Positions 28,143-39,745 of a DNA stretch of 64,000 nucleotides are shown one piece after another. The position numbers and the translations under genes are program-made. Origin of the DNA: Sapria himalayana. Lineage: Eukaryota > Streptophyta > Magnoliopsida > Malpighiales > Rafflesiaceae. Positions within the stretch are counted from its first letter, which is position 1; each line of letters opens with the position of its first letter. The notes below the pieces were generated by a model, which was not told the DNA's origin, made no database searches, and was given only the letters and a program-made list of their open reading frames with translations. Location of the stretch: contig JAREIK010003356.1 of assembly GCA_029783825.1 (NCBI GenBank), positions 1,249,516 through 1,313,515 of the forward strand, given 5' to 3'.

Positions 28143-28910
28143 GAACAAATAGAACAACATGTATAAAAATGGCACGAGATCAAAAATAAAAAAGAATGGA
28201 TAATCACCTGCTCAAATCCAACAATAAGAATTGCCTACTCTATATCCCTTATAATTAGCAAATTGGACCTTGCAAGAAGAACTGGATACTTAGCCTGAAA
28301 ATAGGATATGGAAAAGAATTTATTATTACTCTTTGGCAGAATAGTAGCATGAAAATAAAAAGCAGATAACTCAACTATCGCAAAATCACCAACAAACCTA
28401 GCACCAACATCACAAAAGCTGCATTGATTGAAAGAAACATAACTAATTAAACTTCACAAAATAGCAACACAACACACGATGCCAAAGATATGCTGCATAA
28501 GCAATGTACAAGTCTACTTTCCATAGTTCATAAAATAAGCCATGTAGAAACTGATTACAAGAGTAATTGACTACAATTTCTCTCTTTCAATCCCAATTTA
28601 AACTCCATTTTAGCTTTTTATTTTGTCCTACCAAGCTACAAAATATTTCAGTATAACAATGGTAGCCATTAAGCATAATGCATTTTGATAACATATCTAC
28701 TAATTTAACAATAAAGAGCGGCGAGGGCCTGTCGTGCAATGCATAAGAATATATTCACTGAGATCATGTACGAGAATACAACAACCCTGAGGATGAAGGA
28801 TATAAATAAGCAAAGAGAATTCCATCAATGAAGAAATGGAAAACGAAACCATAGAGAAGTAGGCCGAGACTCTTCCACTCAACTCTTCTAGTTTGTTGCC
28901 AGTGCCAATT
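28143..28910 (-). other. Unrelated insert in CACTA-2, possible captured host sequence
   Basis: Similarity to CACTA-1 stops at about 28142 and CACTA-type subterminal sequence starts again at about 28911. The insert is less AT-biased and has gene-like texture. The minus strand has an open stretch 28882-28700, and pieces such as FVGDFAIVELSAFYFHATIL near 28390-28330 next to possible CAG splice acceptors. I do not recognise the source. The texture fits a genomic (intron-containing) piece picked up by the transposon. Confidence 0.45.
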
Positions 28911-29140
28911 CAATACATTCATAATTAATATTTTTATATCCATGACACTTATAATAGTGACAAGGTTTATAATTTTCAGCCCATTTTTAGTCTTAACAAT
29001 CTATTAGTCTTAACAATCTATTAGTCTTAAAAATCTATTAATCTTGATAATGACACATCTAGTAAGTGCCATAAAAACATAAAACATGTTCCAAATAATG
29101 ATGTTTTTAGAAAAAATTAAATGACATGTCTAATTAATAT
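28911..29140. repeat. Extra copy of the right subterminal region in CACTA-2
   Basis: This segment matches 18140-18350 of CACTA-1, and also the final subterminal region of CACTA-2 itself at about 30100-30270, in direct orientation. It includes GACACTTATAATAGTGACA and ATAATGATGTTTTTAG. A short CTTAACAATCTATTAGT motif is repeated three times at about 28990-29040. It lies directly before the captured gene fragment, so that fragment sits between two direct subterminal copies. Confidence 0.8.
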
Positions 29141-29159
29141 AATTTATTATACAAACTTA

Positions 29160-29740
29160 TATTACTTTTTATCTTTTCTGCTGCAAATTTACAATCCAGT
29201 GTGCCTAAGATTCTGCTGCAGGTTTTTGGTTTATTAATGGAAAGACTTCATGTTCCCAAACTTGAAGAAGCTACAGAAAGTTTCACACAAGCAGCATATT
29301 ATAAGCTAGTAGCAGATGATTACGTTAAAGTCAACTTCTTCAGCAAATATATTGAGTGCTGTCAAAAGGGGGAGCTATTCGACGAGGGACTCTGTTACAT
29401 TTCCAACTGGAAATAACATGCCACACAATATAATTACATGAAAAGAGACGAGGGCATAATATAAGATGCAAAACAGAAAATTTTGGAGGATACTGGGAAG
29501 AAATGAAAAAAGATCGGAAGACAAGTTCACAATGGTGAAATAAGTTAATCTCTTCAATTCAAGTGATTCAATGAGCAGTTTTTTGAAAAAATTAAAGTGT
29601 ATGGAAGAGCTGATACAATTAGAAACTTAATGAGGAAACTTCCTAGATGATGCAAATATTGCCAAGGATATCAGTGCATGCTACTTGAAGCCGAGCTATT
29701 GGAAAAGTCTGAACAATTTGAATAAGATGCGCTAGTCTTT
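29160..29740 (+). pseudogene. Captured fragment of a host TPR/UvrD-helicase-like (plant TRANK1-like) gene
   Basis: The plus strand reads VPKLEEATESFTQAAYYKLV then VKVNFFSKYIECCQKGELFD and EGLCYISNWK, ending in a stop at 29416. After it LLEAELLEKSEQFE (about 29675-29720) is readable in the same frame, and CMEELIQLET, two stops, GNFLDDANIAK (about 29596-29660) in a neighbouring frame. The order and motifs (Cys-rich tetratricopeptide-like helical segment, GLxYIxxW, NFLxAANIAK, LLEADLL) match the C-terminal helical region of plant proteins annotated as TPR and ankyrin repeat-containing protein 1-like or UvrD/Rep-type helicase. No helicase motif is present, only this tail. Stops and a frameshift show that it is not functional. 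It lies antisense to the transposase. The lack of recognisable introns could mean a single exon was taken. Confidence 0.75.
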
Positions 29741-29749
29741 CTAGGGAGT

Positions 29750-30335
29750 CATAATTTTATTAAATGAAGACTCGCTAGAAATTTAATATTATATTAATCA
29801 CATCAATTTATTAAATGACCTAAAATTTTCAATTTATAATTATTTCTCTTAAGGATAAATTAAATATTAACAGTTTAATTTTAAAATTAAATAGTATTAC
29901 TTATTTTATAAATTAAAAATTCAAATTTGAATGTAGAAATATTTAATTTTTTTTAATTTGATCCTAAATTTCTTTTTATTTTTAATAAATAATTATCAAC
30001 TAAAAAGTGATACTTTTTTTTTATTAATCAAGAGTAAAATTGTAAATATTATTACTTATTTTTCAGATAAAAAATACAAAAGAAATTAGTTCCAAATCAA
30101 TAAATTCAAAATTAATATTTTCACATCAATTACACTTATAAAAGTGACAAGGTTTTTAATTTTCAACCCCTTATTCCTTGGTAATTTTTAAGGAGTAAAG
30201 AAATTTATTAACCTATCAGTCTTAATAATGACACATCTAGTAAGTGTCATTAAATATCTAATTACAATAGAATAATGATATTTTCTGAAAATGTCGAGGA
30301 ATAAAACGTCATTAATTTGAAGTTTTATTGTAGTG
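29750..30335. repeat. Right subterminal region and terminus of CACTA-2
   Basis: It is collinear with about 17760-18423 of CACTA-1. It contains the inverted motif ACACTTATAAAAGTGACAAGG near 30130-30150 and ends in a terminus whose reverse complement is CACTACAATAAAAC. TATC satellite starts immediately after it. Confidence 0.88.
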
Positions 30336-30539
30336 ATTAGTTATCTATCTATCTGTTAATCTTCAATCTATTAGTCTGCTAGTCTATATGTCTTTCTGTC
30401 TGTCTTTCTATCTGTCTTTCTATCTAGCTATCTATCTATCTGTCTATAAATATAGCTATTTATCTTTCTATATGTTTACTTGTCTATTCGTTTTATTGTC
30501 GATCTATCTATATGTCAAAATACAATCAATCAATCAATC

Positions 30540-30775
30540 AATCTATCTATATATCTTTATATCTTTCTTTCTCTCTTTCTATCTCTCTATCTCTATATTT
30601 CTATCTCTCTATCTTTCTAACTCTCTATATCTCTATCTCTCTATCTCCATATCTTTCTACCTCTCTATCTCTCCATCTCATTAGCTCTCTACTTATCTAT
30701 GTCTCTACCTCTTTATCTCTTTAACTTAATATCTCCCAATTTCTTTACCTCTCTATATCTCTTCCTACATAACTA
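30540..30775. repeat. CTCT-enriched variant block of the satellite
   Basis: Here the units alternate CTAT with CTCT, giving a TATCTCTC texture unlike most of the arrays. It lies about 200 bp from the CACTA-2 terminus and may be a locally amplified variant. Confidence 0.8.
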
Positions 30776-31328
30776 ACAACTTAAATACCTACCTACCTTG
30801 CTAGCTACCAAAGTAACTAGCTATATGTCTATGTGTCTAATTATCTATCTTTCTATATGTCTATGTGTCTACTTGTCTATTTGTCTATTTGTCTATTTAA
30901 ATATCTTTTTATATCTCTATCAATCTTTATGTCTATCTGTCTTTTAGTCTATCTGACTTTCTGTCAATAATTTTGTTTATCTATTTATCACACTTTCTCT
31001 ATATATTTCTATCTGTCTATTTGTCCATCTATCTATTTTTCTATCTCTCAATCTATTTGCCTATCTATCTATATGTCTATCAATATATCTGTATGTCTAT
31101 CAATCAATATATCTATCTATATGTAATCTGTCGATCTATATTTTATATATTTATCTATATATCTTTTTATCTATCTTGCTATTTGTGTATTTATCTATTT
31201 ATATATCTATCTATATATTTATCTTACTAACTCACTATCTATCTGTCTATCTATCTACCTATGTATATGTCTAAATAACTATCTATTTATCTTTTTATTT
31301 ATTTGTCTCTCTATTTGTCTTTCTATCT

Positions 31329-31331
<3 letters not shown>

Positions 31332-31382
<51 letters not shown>
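31332..31382. repeat. Perfect (TA)n microsatellite
   Basis: A pure TA run of about 50 bases in array C. Similar shorter runs occur at 38227-38259. Confidence 0.97.
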
Positions 31383-31388
<6 letters not shown>

Positions 31389-34300
31389 CTATTTATCTAT
31401 CTATCTGTCTGTCTAAAAATTTTTATATCTACCTATTTATCTATATGTCGATCTTTATTATGTTTCTATCTATCTGTCTAACTATCTTTCTATATGTTTA
31501 TCTATTTGTCTATCAATCGATCTATTTGTCTATCAATCTGTCTATTAAATTGTCTATCAATCTATCTATCAATATGTATATCAATCTGTCTATCACTTTG
31601 TTTATAAATTTGACTATTTATTTATCTATCTATAAACTATCAATCTATATGTCTATCTATCAATCAAACTATTTATCTTTTTATATATCTATCTATTTGT
31701 CTATAAATCTATCAATCAATATATATATCAATATGTCTATCTATCTATTTATCAGATTGTTTATCTATATGCTTGTCTATCTGTATGTCTGACTGACTAT
31801 TTGTCTGTCCAACTATCTGTCTATCCATCTGTCTATCTATTTATTTTTCTTTTTGTCTATCAATCTATAAATGTGTCAGTGTGTTAGTTTATTAGTCAAA
31901 ATGTCTATCTATATGTATGTCTATCTATCTATCTATCTATCTGTGTGTCTATCTGACTAGCTCTCTATCTATTTATATGTCTATATGGCATTATGTTTAT
32001 CTATCTATCTATGTATCTATAAATCAATCTATCTATCAACTTTTTTATCAATATATCTATAATTGTGATTAGATATCTAATATCTATCAGTATATATATA
32101 AATATATATGTCTATCTATCTATATATCTATCTATTTAACTATTTATTTGTCCATCTATTAGCCTATCTATCTATATATCTATCTATCTATTTTTTTCTC
32201 TATCTATCTATATATAGATATATCTATCTAATTATTTATCTATCTATTTATCTACCTATCTATAAATTTTCAATATATCTATCTATCATGCTATCTATCA
32301 ATCAATCAATCTATCTATCTATAAAACTATCTATCTATCTATTTGTTTATATATCTTTCTATCTATCTGTCTGTCTATCTATTTGTCTGTGTGTGTGTGT
32401 CTATGTCCATCTATATATCTACATGCTTGACTATCCACATGCTTGATTATCTACCTATCTACATGTCTATTGATTTATTTATAAATCTATCTATCTATAT
32501 ATATACATATCTATAAATCTATCTATCTATATATCTATCTATCTATCTATTTATCTTTATATCAATATATTTATTTATTTTTATCTTTTTATCTATCTAT
32601 CTAGGTATATATCTATTTATATACCTATATGTATATCTATCTGACTATTCATCTATGTATCTTTATTTCAATCTATATATCAAAATGTTTATGATTCTGT
32701 CTATCAATATGAATATCAGAATGTCTATCATTTGTCTGTCTATCTATATATCTAGCTATTGGCTTATTTTTCTATTTGTCTAACTATAGTTATATCTATC
32801 TATCTATCTATCTATCAGTCCACCTATATGTATATCTATGTATCATTTATATATCAATCTATTATCTATCTATATGTCTATCTATCAATTGTATCTATTT
32901 GTCTATCTATCTATATCTGTCTATCTATATTTCTATCTATTTATCTATCCATTTGTCTATTTATTTGTCTATCTATATATCTATCTGTCTGTCTATCTTT
33001 TAATCTATCTATCAAAATGTCTATTAAGTTGTCAATCTATTTGTCAATCTATCTATCTATCTATCTGTCCGTCTTTCTTTCTTTCTTTCTGTTTGTCTAT
33101 CTACCTATTTATCTCTCTATCTTTATATCTATCTAATAATCTGTGTATTTTTATATCTATCTATCTATATAACTATCTGCATATCTATCTATATATCAAA
33201 TTGTCTATCAATCTATATATCAATTATCTTATCAATATGTATATTAAACTATCTATCTATCAAAATTTATTTCTATATATCTGTCTCTCAATCTAACTAT
33301 CAATATGAATATCAATGTATCTATCAATCTATTTATCAATTTATTTATCAAACTATCAATGTATCTATCTATCTATATGTCTAGCTGTCTATCAATCTAT
33401 CTTTTAATCTATCTATCATACTTTCTATCAGTCTATCTTCCTATTTGTCTTTTTGTCTGTCTGTCTATATGTCTATCGATCTGTCGGCATATTTAGTTAT
33501 CTATTTGTTTGTCTGTCTTCCTAACTATCTATGTGCTTGATGGTTTATTTGTCTATTTGGGAATCTATCAATCTATCTATATATCTGTCACTCTATCTTT
33601 CACTATGTGTCTGTCAGCCTATATGTCTGTCTATCTACCTCTCTCTCTAAATGTCTATCTATTTGTCTTTCTATATATCTATTTATTTGTCTACAAGTTT
33701 GTCTAACTTTATATATCTCTATCTGTCTATCTATATATATGTCTATCTTTGTGTCTATCTATTTGAATATATTTCTATCTATCTCTAAATCTATCTATCT
33801 GTATATCTTTCTATTTATCTATTTGTCAATCTATCCATCTAATAATCTTTCTATCTACATGTTAATCTATCTATCTTTCATTCTATCTATCTATCTTTCT
33901 ATCTTTATGTGTATCTATTTGTCTATGTATCTGTGTATCTATCTATCAATCTATTTGAATTTATTTCTATCTATCTCTCTCTTTAGATCTCTATATCTCT
34001 CTAAATCTTTCTCTCTACTTCTCTTCCTCTTTATCACTCTATCTCTCTAACTCTCAATCTATCTATTTATCTATCTTATAATATGTCTATCTATCTATTT
34101 ATTGGTGAATTAATCTATTTATCTTTCTATCTATATGTTTATCTTTCTGTCTATCTTTCTATCTATCTTTCTATCAATCTTTTGTCTATCTATCTATATA
34201 TTATTATATCAATCTATCGTATATTATTAAATCTATCTATATATCTATCTGTCTATATATATATCTGTCTATTTATCTATCGAACTATTTGTCTATATAT

Positions 34301-37300
34301 CTATCTAACTATCTATCTATCTATTTTTCTATCTATCTATCTATCTATTTTTCTATCTATCTATCTATATATTTGTTTGTCTATTTATATGTCTATCTAT
34401 CTTCATATCTATCTATCTTTCTATCAGGATATCCATCTATCTTTCTTTCTATCTATCTTTCTATCTATCTTTCTATCTATCTCTTTATCTATCTAAAAAT
34501 CTATCTATGTATTGATCAATCTATCCATCTATTAACTATCATTCTATCTTTCTATCTTTATGTTTTTCTATTTTTTATATGTCTATTTATCTATCTGTCT
34601 GTCTGTCTATCTATCTTTCTTCGTTTCTTTTTATCAGGGTATGTCTATCTTTCTATCTGACTATCTATATAATTTTGTCATTCTATCTATCTATATATCT
34701 ATCTATCTAACTGCCTATCCAAGTTTCTATCTAACTATCTATATATTTATTCCTATTTATTTGTCTATCAATCTATCAATCTATATATCTTTCGATCTTT
34801 CTACCTATTAATTAATAAATCTATCTATCTATCTAATTGGCTATCTATCATTCTATTTATCTATCAGTATATATATTTATCTATATATCTTTATTTCTAT
34901 CTATCAATTTATCTGTCATCCTTTTTTTCTATCTATCTGTCTATTTATCTATATATCTATCTACCTATCTATCGGCCTATCTAATTGTTTATTTATCTTT
35001 CTATCTATCTCTCTATCTATTTGTCTATCTATCTATCTGTCAGTATATATGTCTATCTATCTGACTATCTATTTTTATATCTTTCTAGCTATCTATCTAT
35101 ATAACTTTATATCTATTTATCTATTTATTTATCTTTCTATCTATCTATCTATCTGTCTATCTATCTATCTATCTAATTATCTATATATTTGTCTATCTAT
35201 ATATCTATCTTTCTGTCTATATCTTTCAATCAATATATCTATCTATCAATATGTCTGTCTATCTTTCTCTAAGTCTATCTATCTGTGTATCTATCTATAT
35301 GTCTATATCATTATTTATCTATCTATCTATATATCTATTAATCTATCTATCTATCTATTTATCTTCTATTTATCTATCTAATTATATATCAATCAATCAA
35401 TCTAACAATCTATATATCATCCTATCTATCTCTCTATCTATTTGTCTTTCTATCTCTCTCACTATTTGCCTTTCTAAAAGTCTATCTATCTATCTATTTA
35501 TCTTTCTATGTATCTATCTTTCTATCTATCTAGTTATCTATCTATCTATATTGATCTATTTATATCTATCTCTATCTTTTTATCAATTTGTCTATCAATC
35601 TGTATATCAATAAGTCTATAAATCTATTTATCTATATGTCTATCAAACTTTCAATGAAACTATCTATCAATAAATCTATATATTTATCTACCTAATTACC
35701 TACAACTTCTATCTATCTATCTATCTATCATAGTATCTATTTTTCTATCTATTTTTATATGTGTCTATGAATCTATTTGTCTATTTATTTGTCTATTATT
35801 TATTTGTATGTCTATCTTTCTATTATTCTCTCTATCTTTATGCCTGACTATCTATCTACCTGACTGTCTATCTCTCTATCTATAAGTTATCTATATATCT
35901 ATCTCTTTATTCGTATATCTTTCTATCAGTGTCTATCTATCTATTTGTTAGTGTACATCTATGAATATCTATTTGTCTGTCTATCTATCTGTATCTATGT
36001 AAGTATGTTTATATATTTGTGTTTCTGCATATCTCTAAATGTCTATCTTTTTGTTTGTATGTTTATATTTGTTTCTATTTTTCTATCTTTCAGTCTTTAT
36101 GTATTTTTATATTTCAGTCTTTTTATATATTAGTCTATCAGTCTGTCAGTCTATCTATATATCTATCTATATATTTGTATGTATATATATATATATATTT
36201 GTATCTATTTGTCTATCTCTCTATCTAAATACCTATTTATATATCTATTATTCTATATGTCTATCTCTCTAACTATCTATTATTCAATCTATAATTCTAT
36301 CTATCTTTCTTTATATATATATATATATATATGTATCTCTATATGTCTTTGTATCTATCTATCTATCTATCTATTGATCTATTTATTTTTCCATCTATCT
36401 CTCTATCTAGCTATTTATATATCTATCAATCTATTTTTCTATCAATTTTCTATTTATATTTTTATCAATCTGTCTATGAATTTGTCTAGAAATTACATAT
36501 CAATTTGACTATCAAATTATGCATCTATTTCTCTATCTGTCTATTAATCTGTATATCTATCAAATAATCTATATGTCTATATATCTGTCTATCTATCTAT
36601 CTATTTGTTTATCTATTTATATAATTATTTATATATCTTTTTATCTATCTATCTATCTATCTGTCGTTCTATCTATCTATCTAACTTTCATTCTATCTGT
36701 CTATCTATCTATCTATCTAACTAGCTACCTATTTATCTATCTATCTATTTATATATAAATCTGTCTATCTATTTTTCTATCTTTCTATCTATAAATCTAT
36801 CTATCTATCTATATGCCTATCTCTCTATCTTTCAATTTATATATCTATCGATCTCTCTATATATCTATCAATCTGTCAATCTTACTATCTATCTATCTAT
36901 CTATCTGTATATGTCTATTTATATGTGTATCAATCTGTCTATGTATCTATAAATCTATCTTTCTATCAATCTATCTGTCTATCTATTTGTATATCTCTCT
37001 CTATCAATCTTTCTATCTATGATTATGTATATCTATCTCTATATCTTTCTATCTATCTTTATAATAATCTATCTTTTTGTATATTTATCTAATTATTTAT
37101 ATGGCTATCTATGTGTCTATTTATCTCTCTAACAATTTATTTATCAATCTATCTATCTTACTATCTATCTTTATATTTGTATAATTTCTATATGCTTATC
37201 TATTTGTCTATCAGTATATGTATATGTCTTTCTATCTATCTATATGTCTATCTATTTGTCTATAGGTATAAGTATATGTCATATGTCTACATGTGTATCT

Positions 37301-38222
37301 GCCTATCTACTAATCACTGTATCTATCTACTTGACTATCTATAAATCTATCTATCAATCTATCTAGCTATTTCTTTTTCTATCTATCTCTATCTATATAT
37401 ATCTATATGTATTTCTATCTATATGTCTATCTATCTATCTAACTACCAGTATATTTGTATATTTCTCTATCTATTTATCTTTCTGTTTATCGATCTACCT
37501 ACCTACCTACCTAGCAAGCTAACTACATATTATTCTATCTAACTAACTAACCATCTATTTATCTATATATCAATCTATCAGTTTATCTATTTACCTATCT
37601 ATCTGTCAACCTTTTTATCTTTATATCTTTCGATCTATATCTATCTCTGTATCTATTTATTTATATATTTATATATTTGTCTATTTATCTATCTATATCT
37701 TTGTCTTTTTATTTGTATCTCTCTCTCTCTATCTTTATTTCTATTTATCTATATATCTTTTAGTCTATTTATCTTTCTATCGAAATATATACGTATTTAT
37801 CTGTTTATCTATCTATTTGACTGTCTATATGTCTATCAATCTATCTGTCTGTCTGTATATCTGCTTATCTGATACTTTATCAATTTGACTATCGATTTAT
37901 CTATCTATCACTCTATATAACTATCTAATAATCTGTATATCTTTATGTATGTTTATCTTTATATATGTCTATCTACCTATCTGTATATAACTCTATCTAT
38001 CTATTTGATTATCTATCGATATGTTTATCTATCTATCTAGATACATGTTTATTTGTCTATTTGTCTATTTATCTATGCATATACTTGTCTGCCAGTCTAT
38101 CTATTTGTCTATATGGCTTTTAGTCAACCTATCTATCTCTCTTTTTATCTAATTGTCTTTCTATTTTTATATATTTCTATATATTTATCTATTTATAATT
38201 ATGTGTTTATCTCTATGTATCA

Positions 38223-38260
<38 letters not shown>

Positions 38261-38471
38261 ATATATATATCTATATATCTTTATATCATTATGTATATAT
38301 ATCTATCTATCTATATATCTTTCTTTCTGTCTATATGTATATCTGTCTATCTAGCTATCTATATATCTATCTGTATGTTTGTCTATATTTCTATCTGTAT
38401 GTATGTTAGTATATCTACCAGCATGATTGTGTGCATGAATGATAATTGATCTATCTGTTGGTCTATATATC

Positions 38472-38488
38472 TATCTATCTGTATGTAT
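38472..38488. repeat. Target-site duplication at the 3' side of the LINE
   Basis: The 17 bases TATCTATCTGTATGTAT are repeated exactly at 45143-45159 on the other side of the LINE. The CTGTATGTAT part is not the plain repeat unit, so the match is unlikely to be chance satellite similarity. Confidence 0.88.
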
Positions 38489-38495
38489 TTTTTTT
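38489..38495 (-). other. LINE poly(A) tail (7 A on the minus strand)
   Basis: A run of T on the + strand directly joins the target duplication. The tail is short for a LINE, which may reflect shortening with age. The exact split between tail and duplication is uncertain by one base. Confidence 0.75.
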
Positions 38496-38763
38496 AAGGG
38501 TTGTTTTATTATTTATTATCACCCTCTCTTTTGGCGGAGGAATACCATTTTTACAAACTAGTTCTACCCTTATCCCTTTTACACCCACTTTAAACCTAAT
38601 CTAGAATACTAAATTAAAATGTAATTCATATCCTTCTACTAACGGTCTCTTGGCCGATCAATAACAGTCTCTTTATAAAAGAAAAATGCGTAAGAAATAA
38701 TTCAACAATGTGTAAGTAAGAGCAGTCTCTTGGCCAAATCAATGCGTAAGAAATAATTCAACA

Positions 38764-39700
38764 CACTGCCTCCAGGTCGGCTCCTTTAACCAGCCATTTC
38801 CTTCCCTCTCTAGCTTTGTCCAGCCTGCTTTCCTTTTAGTTAACCTATGCTGAGAACCTCCTTGCTACAGCTTGATTTAACCTGAAAAGAAATCTAACCA
38901 AAAAGAAGCCTACCAAGCAATAAAAATTACAAGCTCTCTCCTTATCCAACTTCCCTCAGGACCGGGAAGCTAACTATTTGTTCTCTTATCCCCCTGCCGA
39001 CTGCAAGAGAAAAAACTGACAAACACTAAAAAATAATTCCTTAGTTAATAATTTTCAGCCCTTTCTAGGGCTTACTCAGCCGTTTATCAGGCCGATAATG
39101 CTCTTTTATGGGTACTCCCATCTTCATACATGCTGGTTTCCATACTTACTCAAGACTTGAGTCGGCAGTGACTCAAGGCTTGAGTCGGTATTGACTCAAG
39201 ATTGAAAATCAGAACTGAATGCGACTGAGTGCCAGCTCTCATGAGATAAACTCAGCACTAACTCTGATAATCTCTTGGCTAATCAATGCACTTGCTCATC
39301 CGTAACTGCAATAACTACGAGATAGTTATTACAGTCGTAGCTGACATTATTGCACATAACAGATTCCAGTTAAAAACGATAGTTCTAAAACACTATCTCC
39401 AAGCCAGCTCCTCCAACCAATCATTTCCTTCCCACCTAGCTTTGTCCAGCATGCTTTTCTTTTAGTTAACCTTTGCAAAAGCCTTGTTATCGCCTAACTT
39501 AGCCTGAAAAATCCAACCAAAGCCAAAACCAAACAATAAATTACAAAATCTCTTCTTATCCGGCTTCCCTCGGAACCGGGAAGCTATCTCTTTCTACTCT
39601 TATCTCCTGCCAACTGCAAAAAAGACAAACACTAACAACAATTCATTAGATTAATAATTTTCAGCCCTTTCTAGGGCTTACTCAGCCCTTTATCGGGCTT
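38764..39700. repeat. Duplicated segment in the LINE 3' UTR (direct, spaced about 605-627 bp)
   Basis: Unit 1 (about 38764-39095) and unit 2 (about 39391-39700) share CCATTTCCTTCCC or CATTTCCTTCCC, CTAGCTTTGTCCAGC, TTTTAGTTAACC, ACCGGGAAGCTA and TTTTCAGCCCTTTCTAGGGC in the same order. They have diverged noticeably. The segment between them (about 39096-39390) holds the palindrome block. Confidence 0.85.
39148..39204. repeat. Tandem palindromic repeat, 23-bp period
   Basis: ACTCAAG followed by (A/G)CTTGAGTCGG is repeated with spacers CAGTG and TATTG, then a third partial ACTCAAG. Each unit can fold into a hairpin (ACTCAAG with CTTGAGT), and neighbouring units can pair with each other. Confidence 0.88.
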
Positions 39701-39710
39701 GAACAAAAAC

Positions 39711-39730
39711 CTCCCCCCCCCCTCCCCCCC
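39711..39730 (-). promoter_or_regulatory. G-rich tract just after the ORF2 stop (possible G-quadruplex)
   Basis: On the LINE sense strand this reads seven G, one A, eleven G, one A. It begins 16 bases after the ORF2 stop codon. G-rich polypurine tracts are known in the 3' UTR of mammalian L1 elements. Whether this plant element uses it is inference. Confidence 0.6.
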
Positions 39731-39745
39731 TTCTTTCAAATTAAT

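Larger units (their letters stand above)
24604..30335 (-). mobile_element. CACTA-2: truncated relative of CACTA-1 lacking its left half
   Basis: The element begins abruptly at 24604, at a point equivalent to position 12040 of CACTA-1, and runs collinearly to a right terminus at 30335. The reverse complement of that terminus is CACTACAATAAAACTTC. The left terminus, TNPA-like and Ulp1-like parts and the 3' half of the transposase are missing. It carries a 448-bp internal tandem duplication, an unrelated insert (28143-28910) and a captured host-gene fragment (29160-29740). ATT follows the terminus, but the matching left duplication cannot be seen. The satellite is GATA on its left and TATC on its right, so the missing half was probably lost in a rearrangement. 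Confidence 0.88.
30336..38488 (-). repeat. Degenerate TATC (inverted GATA) satellite, array C
   Basis: The + strand now reads CTAT/TATC, so the GATA strand is the minus strand, opposite to arrays A and B. Variant units CTGT, TTGT, TCAA, TTTC and ATAT are common. The array stops at the LINE target duplication. TACC-rich patches occur near 37495-37520. No gene is present. The long Leu/Ser/Ile/Tyr-rich frames come from the repeat itself. Confidence 0.95.
38496..39745 (-). other. LINE 3' untranslated region
   Basis: About 1.25 kb between the ORF2 stop and the poly(A), far richer in GC than the flanking satellite. It contains a G-rich tract close to the stop (39711-39730), a segment present twice (38764-39095 and 39391-39700), paired AGCCCT/AGGGCT hairpins in each copy, and a tandem palindrome block (39148-39204). 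No open frame of note is present. Confidence 0.8.

Noticed and set aside
30336..38488. Telomere-type repeats as an explanation for the arrays
   Set aside because: No TTTAGGG or related unit occurs. The unit is GATA/TATC throughout.
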